NCBI RefSeq assembly: GCF_024297145.1
Contig: NZ_JANCTC010000005.1
Span: 1-64,000, forward strand
Direction: 5' to 3'
DNA from: Mesorhizobium sp. LMG 17147
GTDB lineage: Bacteria > Pseudomonadota > Alphaproteobacteria > Rhizobiales > Rhizobiaceae
Length of the DNA stretch: 64,000 nucleotides
The stretch's first letter is position 1, and every line of letters starts with the position of its first letter. The notes beneath the pieces were generated by a model, which was given only the letters and a program-made list of their open reading frames with translations, ran no database searches and was not told where the DNA came from. Positions 9,274-17,139 of the stretch are shown here, one piece after another. The position numbers and the translations under genes were made by a program.

Positions 9274-9326
9274 GTTACTGACCGGTACGTTGCAGGAGCG
9301 CGAAACATACGTACCGACCGGTAACA
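9273..9326. promoter_or_regulatory. Large inverted-repeat operator between MFS and TetR genes
   Basis: The arms TGTTACTGACCGGTACGT (9273-9290) and ACGTACCGACCGGTAACA (9309-9326) are inverted copies matching at 15 of 18 positions, separated by 18 bp. The left arm touches the MFS start codon. Each arm includes an ACCGGT core, and a partial third copy (ATCGGTACAC) lies at about 9341. This is the layout expected of a TetR dimer-pair operator controlling both divergent genes. Confidence 0.65.
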
Positions 9327-9355
9327 TTGTCAACCAGCTAATCGGTACACCAGAC

Positions 9356-9961
9356 ATGAAAAGCATTGAACCAACGATCAAGGCGAATGACGCATCGCCG
9401 CCTCGCGCCGCCGAACGGATTCTCCAGGTGGCGCGCGACCTGTTTTACCGGCAAGGCATCAGGGCGATCGGGGTCGACGAGATCGTGCGGCGTGCCGGCG
9501 TCACCAAGCCCAGCCTTTACCGCAGCTTTCCGTCCAAGGATGAGCTGGCCGCATCCTATCTTCGGCACTATGAGCTCGAATTTTGGGAGCGCTTCGACGA
9601 GGCGGTGAATGCCCATCCCGGCGATCCGCGCGCGCAGATCGTCGCCTTCCTGACGCGTGTCGGCAAGCGTACGCAGAAGCCCGACTATCGCGGCTGCGGC
9701 ATGACCAATGCCGCGGTCGAATATCCGGAACATGGCCATCCGGCCCGCGTCGTGAGCGAGGCCAACAAGCAGGAATTGCGCCGGCGCCTGCGTGCCATGG
9801 CGGCAGAGATGGGCGCCGGCGACGCCGACACGCTGGGCGACGGGCTGCTGCTCCTGATCGAGGGCGCCTATATCAGCGGCCAGCTGTTCGGTGTCGGCGG
9901 GCCGGCGCAGTCGGTCGCCCGCAACGCCGACCTTCTGATCGAGGCAAGCTTGAAGAAATAG
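9356..9961 (+). CDS. TetR-family transcriptional regulator
   Basis: This 201-residue protein has an N-terminal helix-turn-helix, ILQVARDLFYRQGIRAIGV then IVRRAGVTKPSLYRSFPSKD, at roughly residues 20-65, the canonical TetR DNA-binding domain. The C-terminal ligand-binding half includes DYRGCGMTNAAVEYPEHGHP. The start ATG at 9356 lies downstream of the inverted-repeat operator; an upstream frame from 9272 would translate the operator itself and is unlikely. It probably represses itself and the divergent MFS transporter. Confidence 0.9.
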   Translation: MKSIEPTIKANDASPPRAAERILQVARDLFYRQGIRAIGVDEIVRRAGVTKPSLYRSFPSKDELAASYLRHYELEFWERFDEAVNAHPGDPRAQIVAFLTRVGKRTQKPDYRGCGMTNAAVEYPEHGHPARVVSEANKQELRRRLRAMAAEMGAGDADTLGDGLLLLIEGAYISGQLFGVGGPAQSVARNADLLIEASLKK

Positions 9962-10058
9962 CGTACCGTTTACCAGATCACTGTGAGCAGCCTGAGTTCG
10001 TCTAGGCTGCTGCTAGATTTGACGGTACGCTGCGGCAGCCCGAACGGAGTTGTCCGCC

Positions 10059-10649
10059 ATGCGCGCTCTTTTGATCCCGCTTGCCTTCGCCGGCTTCTGC
10101 AATGCCGCCCGGGCTGGCGACATATCCAGCGTCTATACCGATCTCGTCTGGGAGAAGGACTGCGTGACTTATGCCCAGGCGGAGGAAGGCGACGGCGACT
10201 GGGCCGACCTCGCCTGTTCGGGTTATGGCGGCTACCCGGTGATGGTTTCCTACGACGACGCGCGGGAATCGCTGTTCTACGGCTTTCCACCCGGCGATAT
10301 GACCACGGTCTGGGAAAGCTTTTCCGGCCTCAACTCGGCTGGACCTAAAGTCGAGTGGCGGATCGAAACCAACGGCAAAACCACCATTCCGTTCGCCGCC
10401 ATTCATCGTCGCTCGATCAGCGATACCGAGGGCGAGAACAAGTCGACGGAAGTGTTGATCGTCGCCAAGGTTGCCCAGCCTGACACCCACGAAGGCTGCA
10501 CGATCGGCCTTGTGCTCGCCACCGGTAATCCCGCCGCCAACGATCAGGCGCGCAAGCTTGCCGACGAGAAGGCACCCACCTTCGCCTGCGGCAAGGACAA
10601 GCGCGTAGTGATCGGCGACGCGCCCGCTTTCGGCCGCGTCGACAACTGA
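10059..10649 (+). CDS. Exported hypothetical protein
   Basis: This 196-residue protein begins MRALLIPLAFAGFCNAARAG, a signal peptide with an ARA-G cleavage site near residue 19. The mature part has four Cys (KDCVTY, LACSGY, EGCTIG, FACGKD) that could form two disulphides, fitting a periplasmic location. GGAG lies 9 bases before ATG 10059; a TTG at 10050 is also in frame but sits on the ribosome-binding site. I do not recognise the family. The gene lies convergent to ppa with only 17 bp between. Confidence 0.8.
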   Translation: MRALLIPLAFAGFCNAARAGDISSVYTDLVWEKDCVTYAQAEEGDGDWADLACSGYGGYPVMVSYDDARESLFYGFPPGDMTTVWESFSGLNSAGPKVEWRIETNGKTTIPFAAIHRRSISDTEGENKSTEVLIVAKVAQPDTHEGCTIGLVLATGNPAANDQARKLADEKAPTFACGKDKRVVIGDAPAFGRVDN

Positions 10650-10666
10650 TTATTTGCGCCCGATAA

Positions 10667-11197
10667 TTACTTGCGCTTGGCCCGCTCGATTGCCTCGACG
10701 ATCATCTTCTTGGCATAGGCCGCATCGTACCAGCCTTCGATCTTGACCCATTTGCCGGGTTCGAGATCCTTGTAGTGCTCGAAGAAATGCTGCACTTGCT
10801 GGCGGGTAATGTCAGGCAATTGCGTGTATTCGTGGACGTCCTCGTAGCGTAAGGTCAGCTTGGGCGAAGGCACCGCGATGACCTTCTCGTCCTGGCCGGC
10901 ATTGTCCTCCATCACCAGCACGCCGATCGGCCGCACATTGATAACGCAGCCTGGCACCAGCGCGCGCGTGTTGCAGACCAGCACGTCGATCGGGTCGCCG
11001 TCGCCCGATAACGTGTGTGGTACGAAACCGTAATTGCCGGGATAGCGCATCGAAGTGTGAAGGAAGCGGTCGACGAACAGCGTGCCGGCCTCCTTGTCCA
11101 TCTCGTATTTGATCGGCTCGCCGCCGATCGGCACCTCGATAATGACGTTGACGTCCTCGGGCGGGTTCTTTCCGCTGGCAATCGCTTCGATCCGCAT
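10667..11197 (-). CDS. ppa: Inorganic pyrophosphatase
   Basis: This 176-residue protein is a full-length family I soluble pyrophosphatase. It shows [17 protein letters not shown], the signature [10 protein letters not shown] with its metal-binding aspartates near residues 65-70, and VIAVPSPKL. The enzyme hydrolyses diphosphate to two phosphates in the cytoplasm with magnesium, pulling biosynthetic reactions forward. Start [18 protein letters not shown] matches the family N-terminus, and GAGAGAGGGATAAAGC upstream offers a ribosome-binding site. Confidence 0.97.
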   Translation of the reverse strand: MRIEAIASGKNPPEDVNVIIEVPIGGEPIKYEMDKEAGTLFVDRFLHTSMRYPGNYGFVPHTLSGDGDPIDVLVCNTRALVPGCVINVRPIGVLVMEDNAGQDEKVIAVPSPKLTLRYEDVHEYTQLPDITRQQVQHFFEHYKDLEPGKWVKIEGWYDAAYAKKMIVEAIERAKRK

Positions 11198-11313
11198 CGC
11201 TTTATCCCTCTCTCGATTGAAGATCGATAGCGGCCGATGGCGAATGGTGCAATGCGGCGAATGGTACTGGGGGGATCGTCCGAACCGAAACCGGCCGGAT
11301 CATGCGCTGGCCG

Positions 11314-11820
11314 TCATTCCCAGACGAAAGCGACCTTCTTCAGCGCCTTCTGCTCGAAGATCTCGACGCCCTCGGCCACATCGCGTCCGCCGGCGCCGGC
11401 ATAGAAGGCAAGTGCGTTCTGATTGTCTTCCAGCGCCCACACCACCATGCCTTTCAGGCCATGGTCGGCCAGCCGTGCCCGTGCGGCTGCGAACAGCCGG
11501 CTGCCGAGCCCGATGCCTTGATACTCCGGCCGCAAGTAAAGCTCGTAGATCTCGCCCTGCTGCCTGAGTTCACGTGCTCGGTTCTTGCCGATCGTCGCGT
11601 ATCCGGCAATTTTGCCGCCGATTTCGACGACCAGGACGGTGGCGGCCCGGCGAATGGCATTTGCCCACCAATCGGCACCGCGGCGGTTGATCATCGATGT
11701 CAGTGTACGGTGCGGGATGATGCCCGAATAGGCGCCGCGCCAGGCCTCGAGATGCACGTCGGCAATGGCGGCTGCATCGCGTGGTTCGGCTTTCCTGATG
11801 TCGATGCTCAGCGTATTCAT
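11314..11820 (-). CDS. GNAT-family N-acetyltransferase
   Basis: This 168-residue protein begins IDIRKAEPRDAAAIADVHLEAW, the usual GNAT strand 1/helix 1. The acetyl-CoA-binding motif A is YLRPEYQGIGLGSRLFAAA near residue 100 (QGIGLG loop), followed by NQNALAFYAGAGG, the motif B region. It transfers an acetyl group from acetyl-CoA to an unidentified amine. The gene stands alone on the minus strand between ppa and the TPM cluster. Confidence 0.9.
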   Translation of the reverse strand: MNTLSIDIRKAEPRDAAAIADVHLEAWRGAYSGIIPHRTLTSMINRRGADWWANAIRRAATVLVVEIGGKIAGYATIGKNRARELRQQGEIYELYLRPEYQGIGLGSRLFAAARARLADHGLKGMVVWALEDNQNALAFYAGAGGRDVAEGVEIFEQKALKKVAFVWE

Positions 11821-11937
11821 GATTGGTTAACCATAAACCCGCCGCGCCCGATTGCAAGAGTCCGGTCGGCCGCCGCGATGCTTTCACACAGCCGAACAGT
11901 GCGTCCTTGAGACGCTGGAAAACCGCTTTTAGCGAGA

Positions 11938-12576
11938 TCAAATCTCGACCAGATGGTCGTCCAGTTCGTTGCTGTCGCCGGTCGAGACCGGAAAATGCTC
12001 GGCCAGTACCGCACCGACCGCTTCGATCGCCTTGACGAACCCGTCGGCAAGCCGATCGTCGCCGGCATGCGCCGTAAGGTCGCGGACGACACCGTCCCAG
12101 ACATGCTGGCCGACACGAGAATCGATGCCGCTGTCGGCGACCACCTCGGCATAGCGCTCGGCGATCGAGACGAACACCAGCACGCCCGTGCGCGCCGTGG
12201 TGCGGTGGACGTTGCGGGCGAGAAACTGCTTCATCGCATTGGCGTGGGCGGCTTGGTAGCGCAGACGCCTCGGCACCAAATGGATGCGCAATGCGGGCAA
12301 TGCCCACAACAGGATGAGCACACTGGCAAGCGCCAGCAGCTCGGCGATGACGAAATGCGGCAAGCGGATCGACAGCCACCAGGCTTCCAGCCCGTAACCG
12401 ACGGCGAGGCTGACGACGAGCATGCCGAGCATCGCCATGAAAGCGGCCGGGAAGAAATAGCCGTCGCTGGCATGCGCCACGACGCAGTAGATCTCGCCGT
12501 CGGTCTTTGCTTCGGCAGCGCGGATCGCATCGGCGATGCGCTCATGATCCTCGGGGCTGATCGGTCGTGTTGCCAT
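11938..12576 (-). CDS. TPM-domain membrane protein (last gene of the lemA/TPM cluster)
   Basis: This 212-residue protein starts MATRPISPEDHERIADAIRA. The N-terminal segment AEAKTDGEIYCVVA resembles the start of a TPM domain. Two hydrophobic helices follow (about residues 45-65 and 75-95), and then TGVLVFVSIAERYAEVVAD, the core of the TPM (Psb32/MOLO-1-like) fold. It is the third TPM gene in a row, 10 bp after the preceding stop, so co-transcribed. Unlike its neighbours it lacks a signal peptide and a Gly/Ser tail. Function unknown; membrane-protein quality control is one suggestion for the family. Confidence 0.85.
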   Translation of the reverse strand: MATRPISPEDHERIADAIRAAEAKTDGEIYCVVAHASDGYFFPAAFMAMLGMLVVSLAVGYGLEAWWLSIRLPHFVIAELLALASVLILLWALPALRIHLVPRRLRYQAAHANAMKQFLARNVHRTTARTGVLVFVSIAERYAEVVADSGIDSRVGQHVWDGVVRDLTAHAGDDRLADGFVKAIEAVGAVLAEHFPVSTGDSNELDDHLVEI

Positions 12577-12586
12577 GATTGATGTC

Positions 12587-13477
12587 TCACCAGCTTCCTG
12601 AAGAACCGCCGCCGCCGGACGAACCGCCGCCACCTGAAAACCCACCGCCCGAACTTCCGGACGACCAACCGCTGCCGGAACTTCCAGACGACCAGCCACT
12701 GCCGGACGAGGTCCCCGACGTCCAGCCAGCGCCACCGGAGGATGACGACGCTGGCCCACGGCCGTAGCGGAACGTCATGCCCAGCCACTTGTACACGCCC
12801 GGCGACAGCTTCGTGCCGAAGATCGGCGGCAGGAATGCCATTGCCAGGCCGCCGAAGAACATCGTCGCCCACAGGACGATGAACAGAACGAAGATGGGAT
12901 CGACAGGATTGTCATTCGCCGGATTGCGCTTGCCGCGGGCTTCCAGCTCTTCGGGATTGCCTTCCAGCACCATGATCATGTCATCGACGGCCTTGCTGAT
13001 GCCGCCGGAGAAATCGCCGGCACGAAAAGCCGGCACCATGTCGTTTTCGATGATCAGCTTGGTGTGCAGGTCGGTCAGCGTGCCTTCCAGCCCATAGCCG
13101 ACCTCGATGCGCATCTTGCGGTCGTTCGGCGCCACCAGAAGCAGGACGCCGTTGTTCTCCTTCGCCTGGCCCAGTTTCCAGGCGCGGAACAGCCGGTTGG
13201 CGTAAGGCTCGATTTCCTCGCCGTCGAGGCTGGGGATGGTCGCGACGACGATCTGGTCCGAACCCTTGGTCTCGAAATCGGCAAGCTTCTGCGTCAGCGC
13301 CGTCTCGGTTGCGGCATCGATGATGCCGGCATTGTCGACGACCCGTCCGGTCAGCGCCGGCAATTCGGCGGCAATGGCCGCGAAGCCGACCAGCAGCACC
13401 GCCATGGCCATAAGCGCGGTGCCGATCGTTTTGATGAAACGGCTGAATTCCACCGGGCTGATGGCGTGTCTTGTCAT
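12587..13477 (-). CDS. TPM-domain protein with Gly/Ser-rich tail (copy 1)
   Basis: This 296-residue protein has an N-terminal hydrophobic anchor or signal (about residues 15-37, LMAMAVLLVGFAAIAAELP). The TPM domain follows, from TGRVVDNAGIIDAATE to about residue 170. A transmembrane helix lies near residues 195-220, and the last 70 residues are almost only Gly, Ser and Trp (repeats of GWSSGSSG). TPM proteins are extracytoplasmic and their role is poorly defined. The 449-bp core coding block is nearly identical to copy 2 upstream while the flanks differ. ATG at 13477 is chosen; it lies 4 bp beyond the stop of copy 2. Confidence 0.9.
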   Translation of the reverse strand: MTRHAISPVEFSRFIKTIGTALMAMAVLLVGFAAIAAELPALTGRVVDNAGIIDAATETALTQKLADFETKGSDQIVVATIPSLDGEEIEPYANRLFRAWKLGQAKENNGVLLLVAPNDRKMRIEVGYGLEGTLTDLHTKLIIENDMVPAFRAGDFSGGISKAVDDMIMVLEGNPEELEARGKRNPANDNPVDPIFVLFIVLWATMFFGGLAMAFLPPIFGTKLSPGVYKWLGMTFRYGRGPASSSSGGAGWTSGTSSGSGWSSGSSGSGWSSGSSGGGFSGGGGSSGGGGSSGSW

Positions 13478-13481
13478 CTCG

Positions 13482-14291
13482 TCACCAACTTCCCGAGGAG
13501 CCGCCGCCACCGGACGAACCGCCGCCGCCGGAAAACCCGCCACCGCTTGAACCCGACGACCATCCCCCGCCGGAATCTCCCGACCAGCCGCCGGACGACC
13601 GCCGGTTTGGCTCGAAGGTCATGCCCAACCAGCGATAGCGGCCCGGACCGATCTTCTGGCCGAAGATCGGCGGCAGGATGGAGGCTGCGAGGCCGCCGAA
13701 AAAGATGATTGCCCAGATCGCTATGAAGATCGTGAAGAACAGATCGTCGCTGTTGAACGGCGCCTGCTGGTTGCGCTTGCCGCGCGCTTCCAGCTCTTCG
13801 GGATTGCCTTCCAGCACCATGATCATGTCATCGACGGCCTTGCTGATGCCGCCAGAGAAATCGCCGGCCCGGAAGGCCGGCACCATGTCGTTTTCGATGA
13901 TCAGCTTGGTGTGCAGGTCGGTCAGCGTGCCTTCCAGCCCATAGCCGACCTCGATGCGCATCTTGCGGTCGTTCGGCGCCACCAGAAGCAGGACGCCGTT
14001 GTTCTCCTTCGCCTGGCCCAGTTTCCAGGCGCGGAACAGCCGGTTGGCGTAAGGCTCGATTTCCTCGCCGTCGAGGCTGGGGATGGTCGCGACGACGATC
14101 TGGTCCGAACCCTTGGTCTCGAAATCGGCAAGCTTCTGCGTCAGCGCCGCCTCGGTTGCGGCATCGATGATGCCGGCATTGTCGACGACCCGTCCGGTCA
14201 GCGCCGGCAATTCGGCGGCGAGAACGATGAGAGGGAGCAGGAGAAAGGTTAGAACGAAGCCAAGAAAAATCAGGCCGGCGTTTCTTCCCAC
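13482..14291 (-). CDS. TPM-domain protein with Gly/Ser-rich tail (copy 2), repeat-derived start
   Basis: With a GTG start at 14291 this is a 269-residue protein beginning GRNAGLIFLGFVLTFLLLP, a signal peptide ending at LAAELP. The TPM domain, a transmembrane helix and a Gly/Ser tail (GGGFSGGGGSSGGGGSSGSW) follow. AGAGGGGG directly before the GTG would serve as ribosome-binding site, and both lie inside a palindromic repeat. The frame remains open upstream into lemA and contains a second hydrophobic run (LLSLGLLALYS). The repeat may therefore have been inserted in frame into an older signal sequence, and an earlier start is possible. Confidence 0.85.
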   Translation of the reverse strand: MGRNAGLIFLGFVLTFLLLPLIVLAAELPALTGRVVDNAGIIDAATEAALTQKLADFETKGSDQIVVATIPSLDGEEIEPYANRLFRAWKLGQAKENNGVLLLVAPNDRKMRIEVGYGLEGTLTDLHTKLIIENDMVPAFRAGDFSGGISKAVDDMIMVLEGNPEELEARGKRNQQAPFNSDDLFFTIFIAIWAIIFFGGLAASILPPIFGQKIGPGRYRWLGMTFEPNRRSSGGWSGDSGGGWSSGSSGGGFSGGGGSSGGGGSSGSW

Positions 14292-14340
14292 CCCCCTCTG
14301 TGGGGAGATGTCCGGCAGGACAGAGGGGGGCGCGAAGGAA
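14288..14340. repeat. Short palindromic repeat inside the TPM copy 2 leader
   Basis: CACCCCCCTCTGTGGGGAGATG and TCCGGCAGGACAGAGGGGGG carry inverted CCCCCCTCTG / CAGAGGGGGG arms. The wording GGGGAGATGTC-GGCAGGACAGAGGGGG is a short form of the repeat at 7815-7970. It supplies the likely ribosome-binding site and GTG start of the TPM copy 2 gene. Confidence 0.7.
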
Positions 14341-14376
14341 TACAAGGCCAACAGGCCCAGGCTCAACAGGCGCCGT

Positions 14377-15021
14377 TCACCCGCCTTGCGTGGTGCTGGT
14401 GCCGAAATCGACCTTCGGCGGCTGCATCTTATCCTCCTCGATGGTGAAGTTCGCAAACGGCTGGTTGCCGCGAAACCACAAGGTCGCCCAGATCACCGAC
14501 GGAAAGGTCCTCAGCGTCAGATTGTACTCTCTCACTGCCTGGATATAGTCGCGGCGGGCGACCGTGATGCGGTTCTCGGTGCCTTCGAGTTGTGCTTGCA
14601 GCGCCAGAAAGTTCTGGTTGGCCTTGAGATCGGGGTAGTTCTCCACCACTGCCAGCAGGCGCGACAGCGCGCTGGTCAAGCCGGCCTGGGTGTCCTGGAA
14701 TTTCTTGAAGGCTTCCGGATTGTTCAGCGTTTCCGGCGTCACAGTCACCTGCGTCGCCTTGGCGCGCGCTTCGACCACGGCATCGAGCGTATCCTTCTCG
14801 TGCGCGGCGTATCCCTTGACCGTGTTGACAAGATTGGGGATGAGATCGGCGCGGCGCTGGTATTGATTCAACACCTCGCTCCATGCTGCCTTGGCGTTTT
14901 CCTCAGCTGTCGGGATGGTGTTGTAGCCGCAGCCCGCAAGCAGCGGCAGCATGACGGCCATGACCAGGAACGCAGCTATATTACGGAAGATTGGCGGTGA
15001 ACAAAGGCGCTGGGCGAGCAT
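14377..15021 (-). CDS. lemA: LemA-family lipoprotein
   Basis: This 214-residue protein has a signal sequence ending in the lipobox LLAGC (Cys near residue 31), so it is probably a lipoprotein. The LemA domain shows YNTIPTAEENAKAAWSEVLNQ, YQRRADLIPNLVNTVKGYA and ENYPDLKANQNFLALQ, all classic for the family. LemA proteins form long coiled helices and their genes are very often followed by TPM genes, as here. The cellular role is not established. It is the first gene of the four-gene minus-strand operon ending at 11938. Confidence 0.93.
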   Translation of the reverse strand: MLAQRLCSPPIFRNIAAFLVMAVMLPLLAGCGYNTIPTAEENAKAAWSEVLNQYQRRADLIPNLVNTVKGYAAHEKDTLDAVVEARAKATQVTVTPETLNNPEAFKKFQDTQAGLTSALSRLLAVVENYPDLKANQNFLALQAQLEGTENRITVARRDYIQAVREYNLTLRTFPSVIWATLWFRGNQPFANFTIEEDKMQPPKVDFGTSTTQGG

Positions 15022-15183
15022 GATAAGGTCCCCTCGATAGCATTGGCAGGCGAAGCATTAGCACAATCCTTGCGTAAGAAAATGACTTCGGCCGAGAAGT
15101 GTTACTGGTTTCTGCCATTCACCGTCAGGCCCTGTGACAGGCAAGGCGAACGGGTTAAGCTCGGCATGAAACGGGGTATCACC

Positions 15184-15435
15184 ATGGCGAAACGCCACGA
15201 CAGCGACGCGGAATCGCGCCGCATCATCGAGCGGGTGGCGCGCGAGACCGACCCGGGCGGCACCTCGTTCCTCGCGCGAACAGCCAGAGGTGCGCGCGAC
15301 CGCGTCACCGCGGCCGATGCCGACCGGTCGGATCCGATCGAATATTGGGGCACCCGCATCGGTCGGGCAGCGGGCTTGCTTATTGCCATCGGCCTGTTGA
15401 TCTGGCTCGTGCTTTTCGTCACCAGGGGCAGTTAG
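15184..15435 (+). CDS. Small single-pass membrane protein
   Basis: This 83-residue protein starts MAKRHDSDAESRRIIERVAR. It has a polar, charged N-terminal two-thirds and one transmembrane helix near the C-terminus (AAGLLIAIGLLIWLVLFVT). The internal ATG at 15184 is used because the longer frame from 15043 has no ribosome-binding site and overlaps the promoter region of lemA. It sits 8 bp before the pyridoxal kinase gene, so the two are probably co-transcribed. The family is not recognised; it looks like a conserved rhizobial hypothetical. Confidence 0.7.
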   Translation: MAKRHDSDAESRRIIERVARETDPGGTSFLARTARGARDRVTAADADRSDPIEYWGTRIGRAAGLLIAIGLLIWLVLFVTRGS

Positions 15436-15443
15436 GAAAATCA

Positions 15444-16328
15444 ATGAGTGCCGAAAAAACCGACGCGCCGCGCGCGGTCATCGTCGTCTCCAGCCATGTC
15501 GCACGTGGCTCGGTCGGCAACCGTGCCGCCGTCTTTGCGCTGGAGACGCTCGGCTTTCCGGTTTGGGCGGTGCCGACCGTCATTTTGCCCTGGCATCCGG
15601 GCCATGGCCGGGCCACCCGCATCGTGCCGCCGCTGGACCAGTTCAAGGCGCTGATGACCGACCTCGAGCGCGCGCCGTGGCTGGGCGAGGTCGGCGCCGT
15701 GCTGTCCGGCTATCTCGGCGAGGCTGGCCAGGCCGATGCCGTTGCTTCGCTGGTCGGCGCGGTCAAGGCGAAGACACCGGAAGCCCTCTATATCTGCGAC
15801 CCGGTGATGGGCGATTCGGGCGGCCTCTACGTACCTGAGCCGACCGCTATCGCCATGCGCGACCGGCTGATGCCGATCGCCGATATCGCCACGCCCAACC
15901 GCTATGAGCTGGAATGGATGGCCGGAGCGCCGCTGCCAGACCTGAAATCGGCAATGGCTGCGGCCCTGCAGGCCGGCCCACCGGCCATGCTGGTCACTTC
16001 GGCGCCGGCGATGATGGCCGGCGGCACCGGCAATTTGCTGCTCACAGGCAGGGAGGCGCTGCTTGCCGAACACCGGCTCATCGACAAGCCGCCGAATGGG
16101 CTCGGTGACCTGACGGCTGCCGTCTACCTGGCGCGGATCCTGTCCGGCCAGCCGGCCGCCAAGGCTCTGCAATCGACCACCGCGGCGGTCTACGAGATCC
16201 TGGCGCGCACCGCCAAGCGCGGTGGCGACGAATTGCAGCTCGAGACCGATGCCCAGAGCCTGTCGCACCCAATGGCGATGGTGCAGCTTCGCCATCTCCT
16301 GCATCCGGAACGGGACCGCCGGGCGTGA
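15444..16328 (+). CDS. pdxY: Pyridoxal kinase (PdxY/PdxK type)
   Basis: This 294-residue ribokinase-like protein shows VVSSHVARGSVGNRAAVFAL (substrate-binding N-terminus), the GYLGEAGQ loop, CDPVMGDSGGLYV and ATPNRYELEWMAG. Near the C-terminus comes the anion-hole region NGLGDLTAAVYLARIL. These are characteristic of pyridoxal kinases, which phosphorylate pyridoxal to pyridoxal 5'-phosphate in the B6 salvage pathway. In the GTGD-type motif the residue before Asp region is LGD. The gene overlaps the next by four bases (GTGA). Confidence 0.93.
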   Translation: MSAEKTDAPRAVIVVSSHVARGSVGNRAAVFALETLGFPVWAVPTVILPWHPGHGRATRIVPPLDQFKALMTDLERAPWLGEVGAVLSGYLGEAGQADAVASLVGAVKAKTPEALYICDPVMGDSGGLYVPEPTAIAMRDRLMPIADIATPNRYELEWMAGAPLPDLKSAMAAALQAGPPAMLVTSAPAMMAGGTGNLLLTGREALLAEHRLIDKPPNGLGDLTAAVYLARILSGQPAAKALQSTTAAVYEILARTAKRGGDELQLETDAQSLSHPMAMVQLRHLLHPERDRRA

Positions 16329-17128
16329 CGCAGGCCGAAAACGCCGTGCCGCAGGACGATGCGCCCGAGGACGTTGTGCTTGTCGGCGTCGACGGTTGCA
16401 AGGCTGGCTGGATAGCCGTCCGCCGCGATCCCGGTGCGGCACCGTCTACAGCCGTTTTCCCAAGCTTCGCGGCGTTGCTCGACCGACTGCCCGTCAATGC
16501 GATCGTGGCGGTCGACATGCCGATCGGCCTGCCCGATTTCTCGCAAAGAGGCGGTCGCGGCCCGGAGGCGCTGGTGCGGCCGCTGCTCGGGGCCCGGCAG
16601 TCCAGTGTCTTTGCCATCCCCTCCCGGGCCTCGCTCTACGCCGAGATCGAAGCCTTCACCACGGTCGATGCCTGGTATGCCGCACATCGCAAGGCAAGCG
16701 AGGTGGCCAGGACGACATCAGATCCGCCGCGCGGCGTCTCGATCCAGGCCTTCGGCATCTTCGCCAAGATCCGCGAGATCGATTCGCTGCTGATCGCGCG
16801 GCCCGAACTGCGCAGCCGCGTCTTCGAATCGCATCCGGAAGTTGCCTTCTGCAAACTGAACGGCGACCGCGCTATGCGCCTGCCCAAGAAGATCAGGGGC
16901 AACATCAATCCGGCCGGCATGGCCGAACGCAAGGCGCTGCTTGCCCAGCATGGCTATGGCGAGGATTTTCTCGAACAGACGCCGCCGCGCGGCGCGGCCG
17001 CCGACGATTTCCTCGACGCCGCGGCAATGATGGTGGTTGCCGGACGCATCGTCCGAGGCGAGGCAATGCCGTTTCCGGATCCGCCGCTCGCCGATCGTTT
17101 AGGCATTCCGGTCGCCATTTGGGCCTGA
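16325..17128 (+). CDS. DUF429 domain protein
   Basis: This 267-residue protein starts at GTG overlapping the pdxY stop. The opening GVDGCKAGWIAV and the later AIVAVDMPIGLPD are the two acidic strands of the RNase H-like DUF429 fold. SVFAIPSRASLYAE, SIQAFGIFAKIREID, SHPEVAFCKLNG and AADDFLDAAAMM complete the family pattern. Members are predicted nucleases of unknown role. Translational coupling to pdxY is clear from the overlap; a functional link is not known. Confidence 0.88.
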   Translation: MTQAENAVPQDDAPEDVVLVGVDGCKAGWIAVRRDPGAAPSTAVFPSFAALLDRLPVNAIVAVDMPIGLPDFSQRGGRGPEALVRPLLGARQSSVFAIPSRASLYAEIEAFTTVDAWYAAHRKASEVARTTSDPPRGVSIQAFGIFAKIREIDSLLIARPELRSRVFESHPEVAFCKLNGDRAMRLPKKIRGNINPAGMAERKALLAQHGYGEDFLEQTPPRGAAADDFLDAAAMMVVAGRIVRGEAMPFPDPPLADRLGIPVAIWA

Positions 17129-17139
17129 GGACCAGGGCG

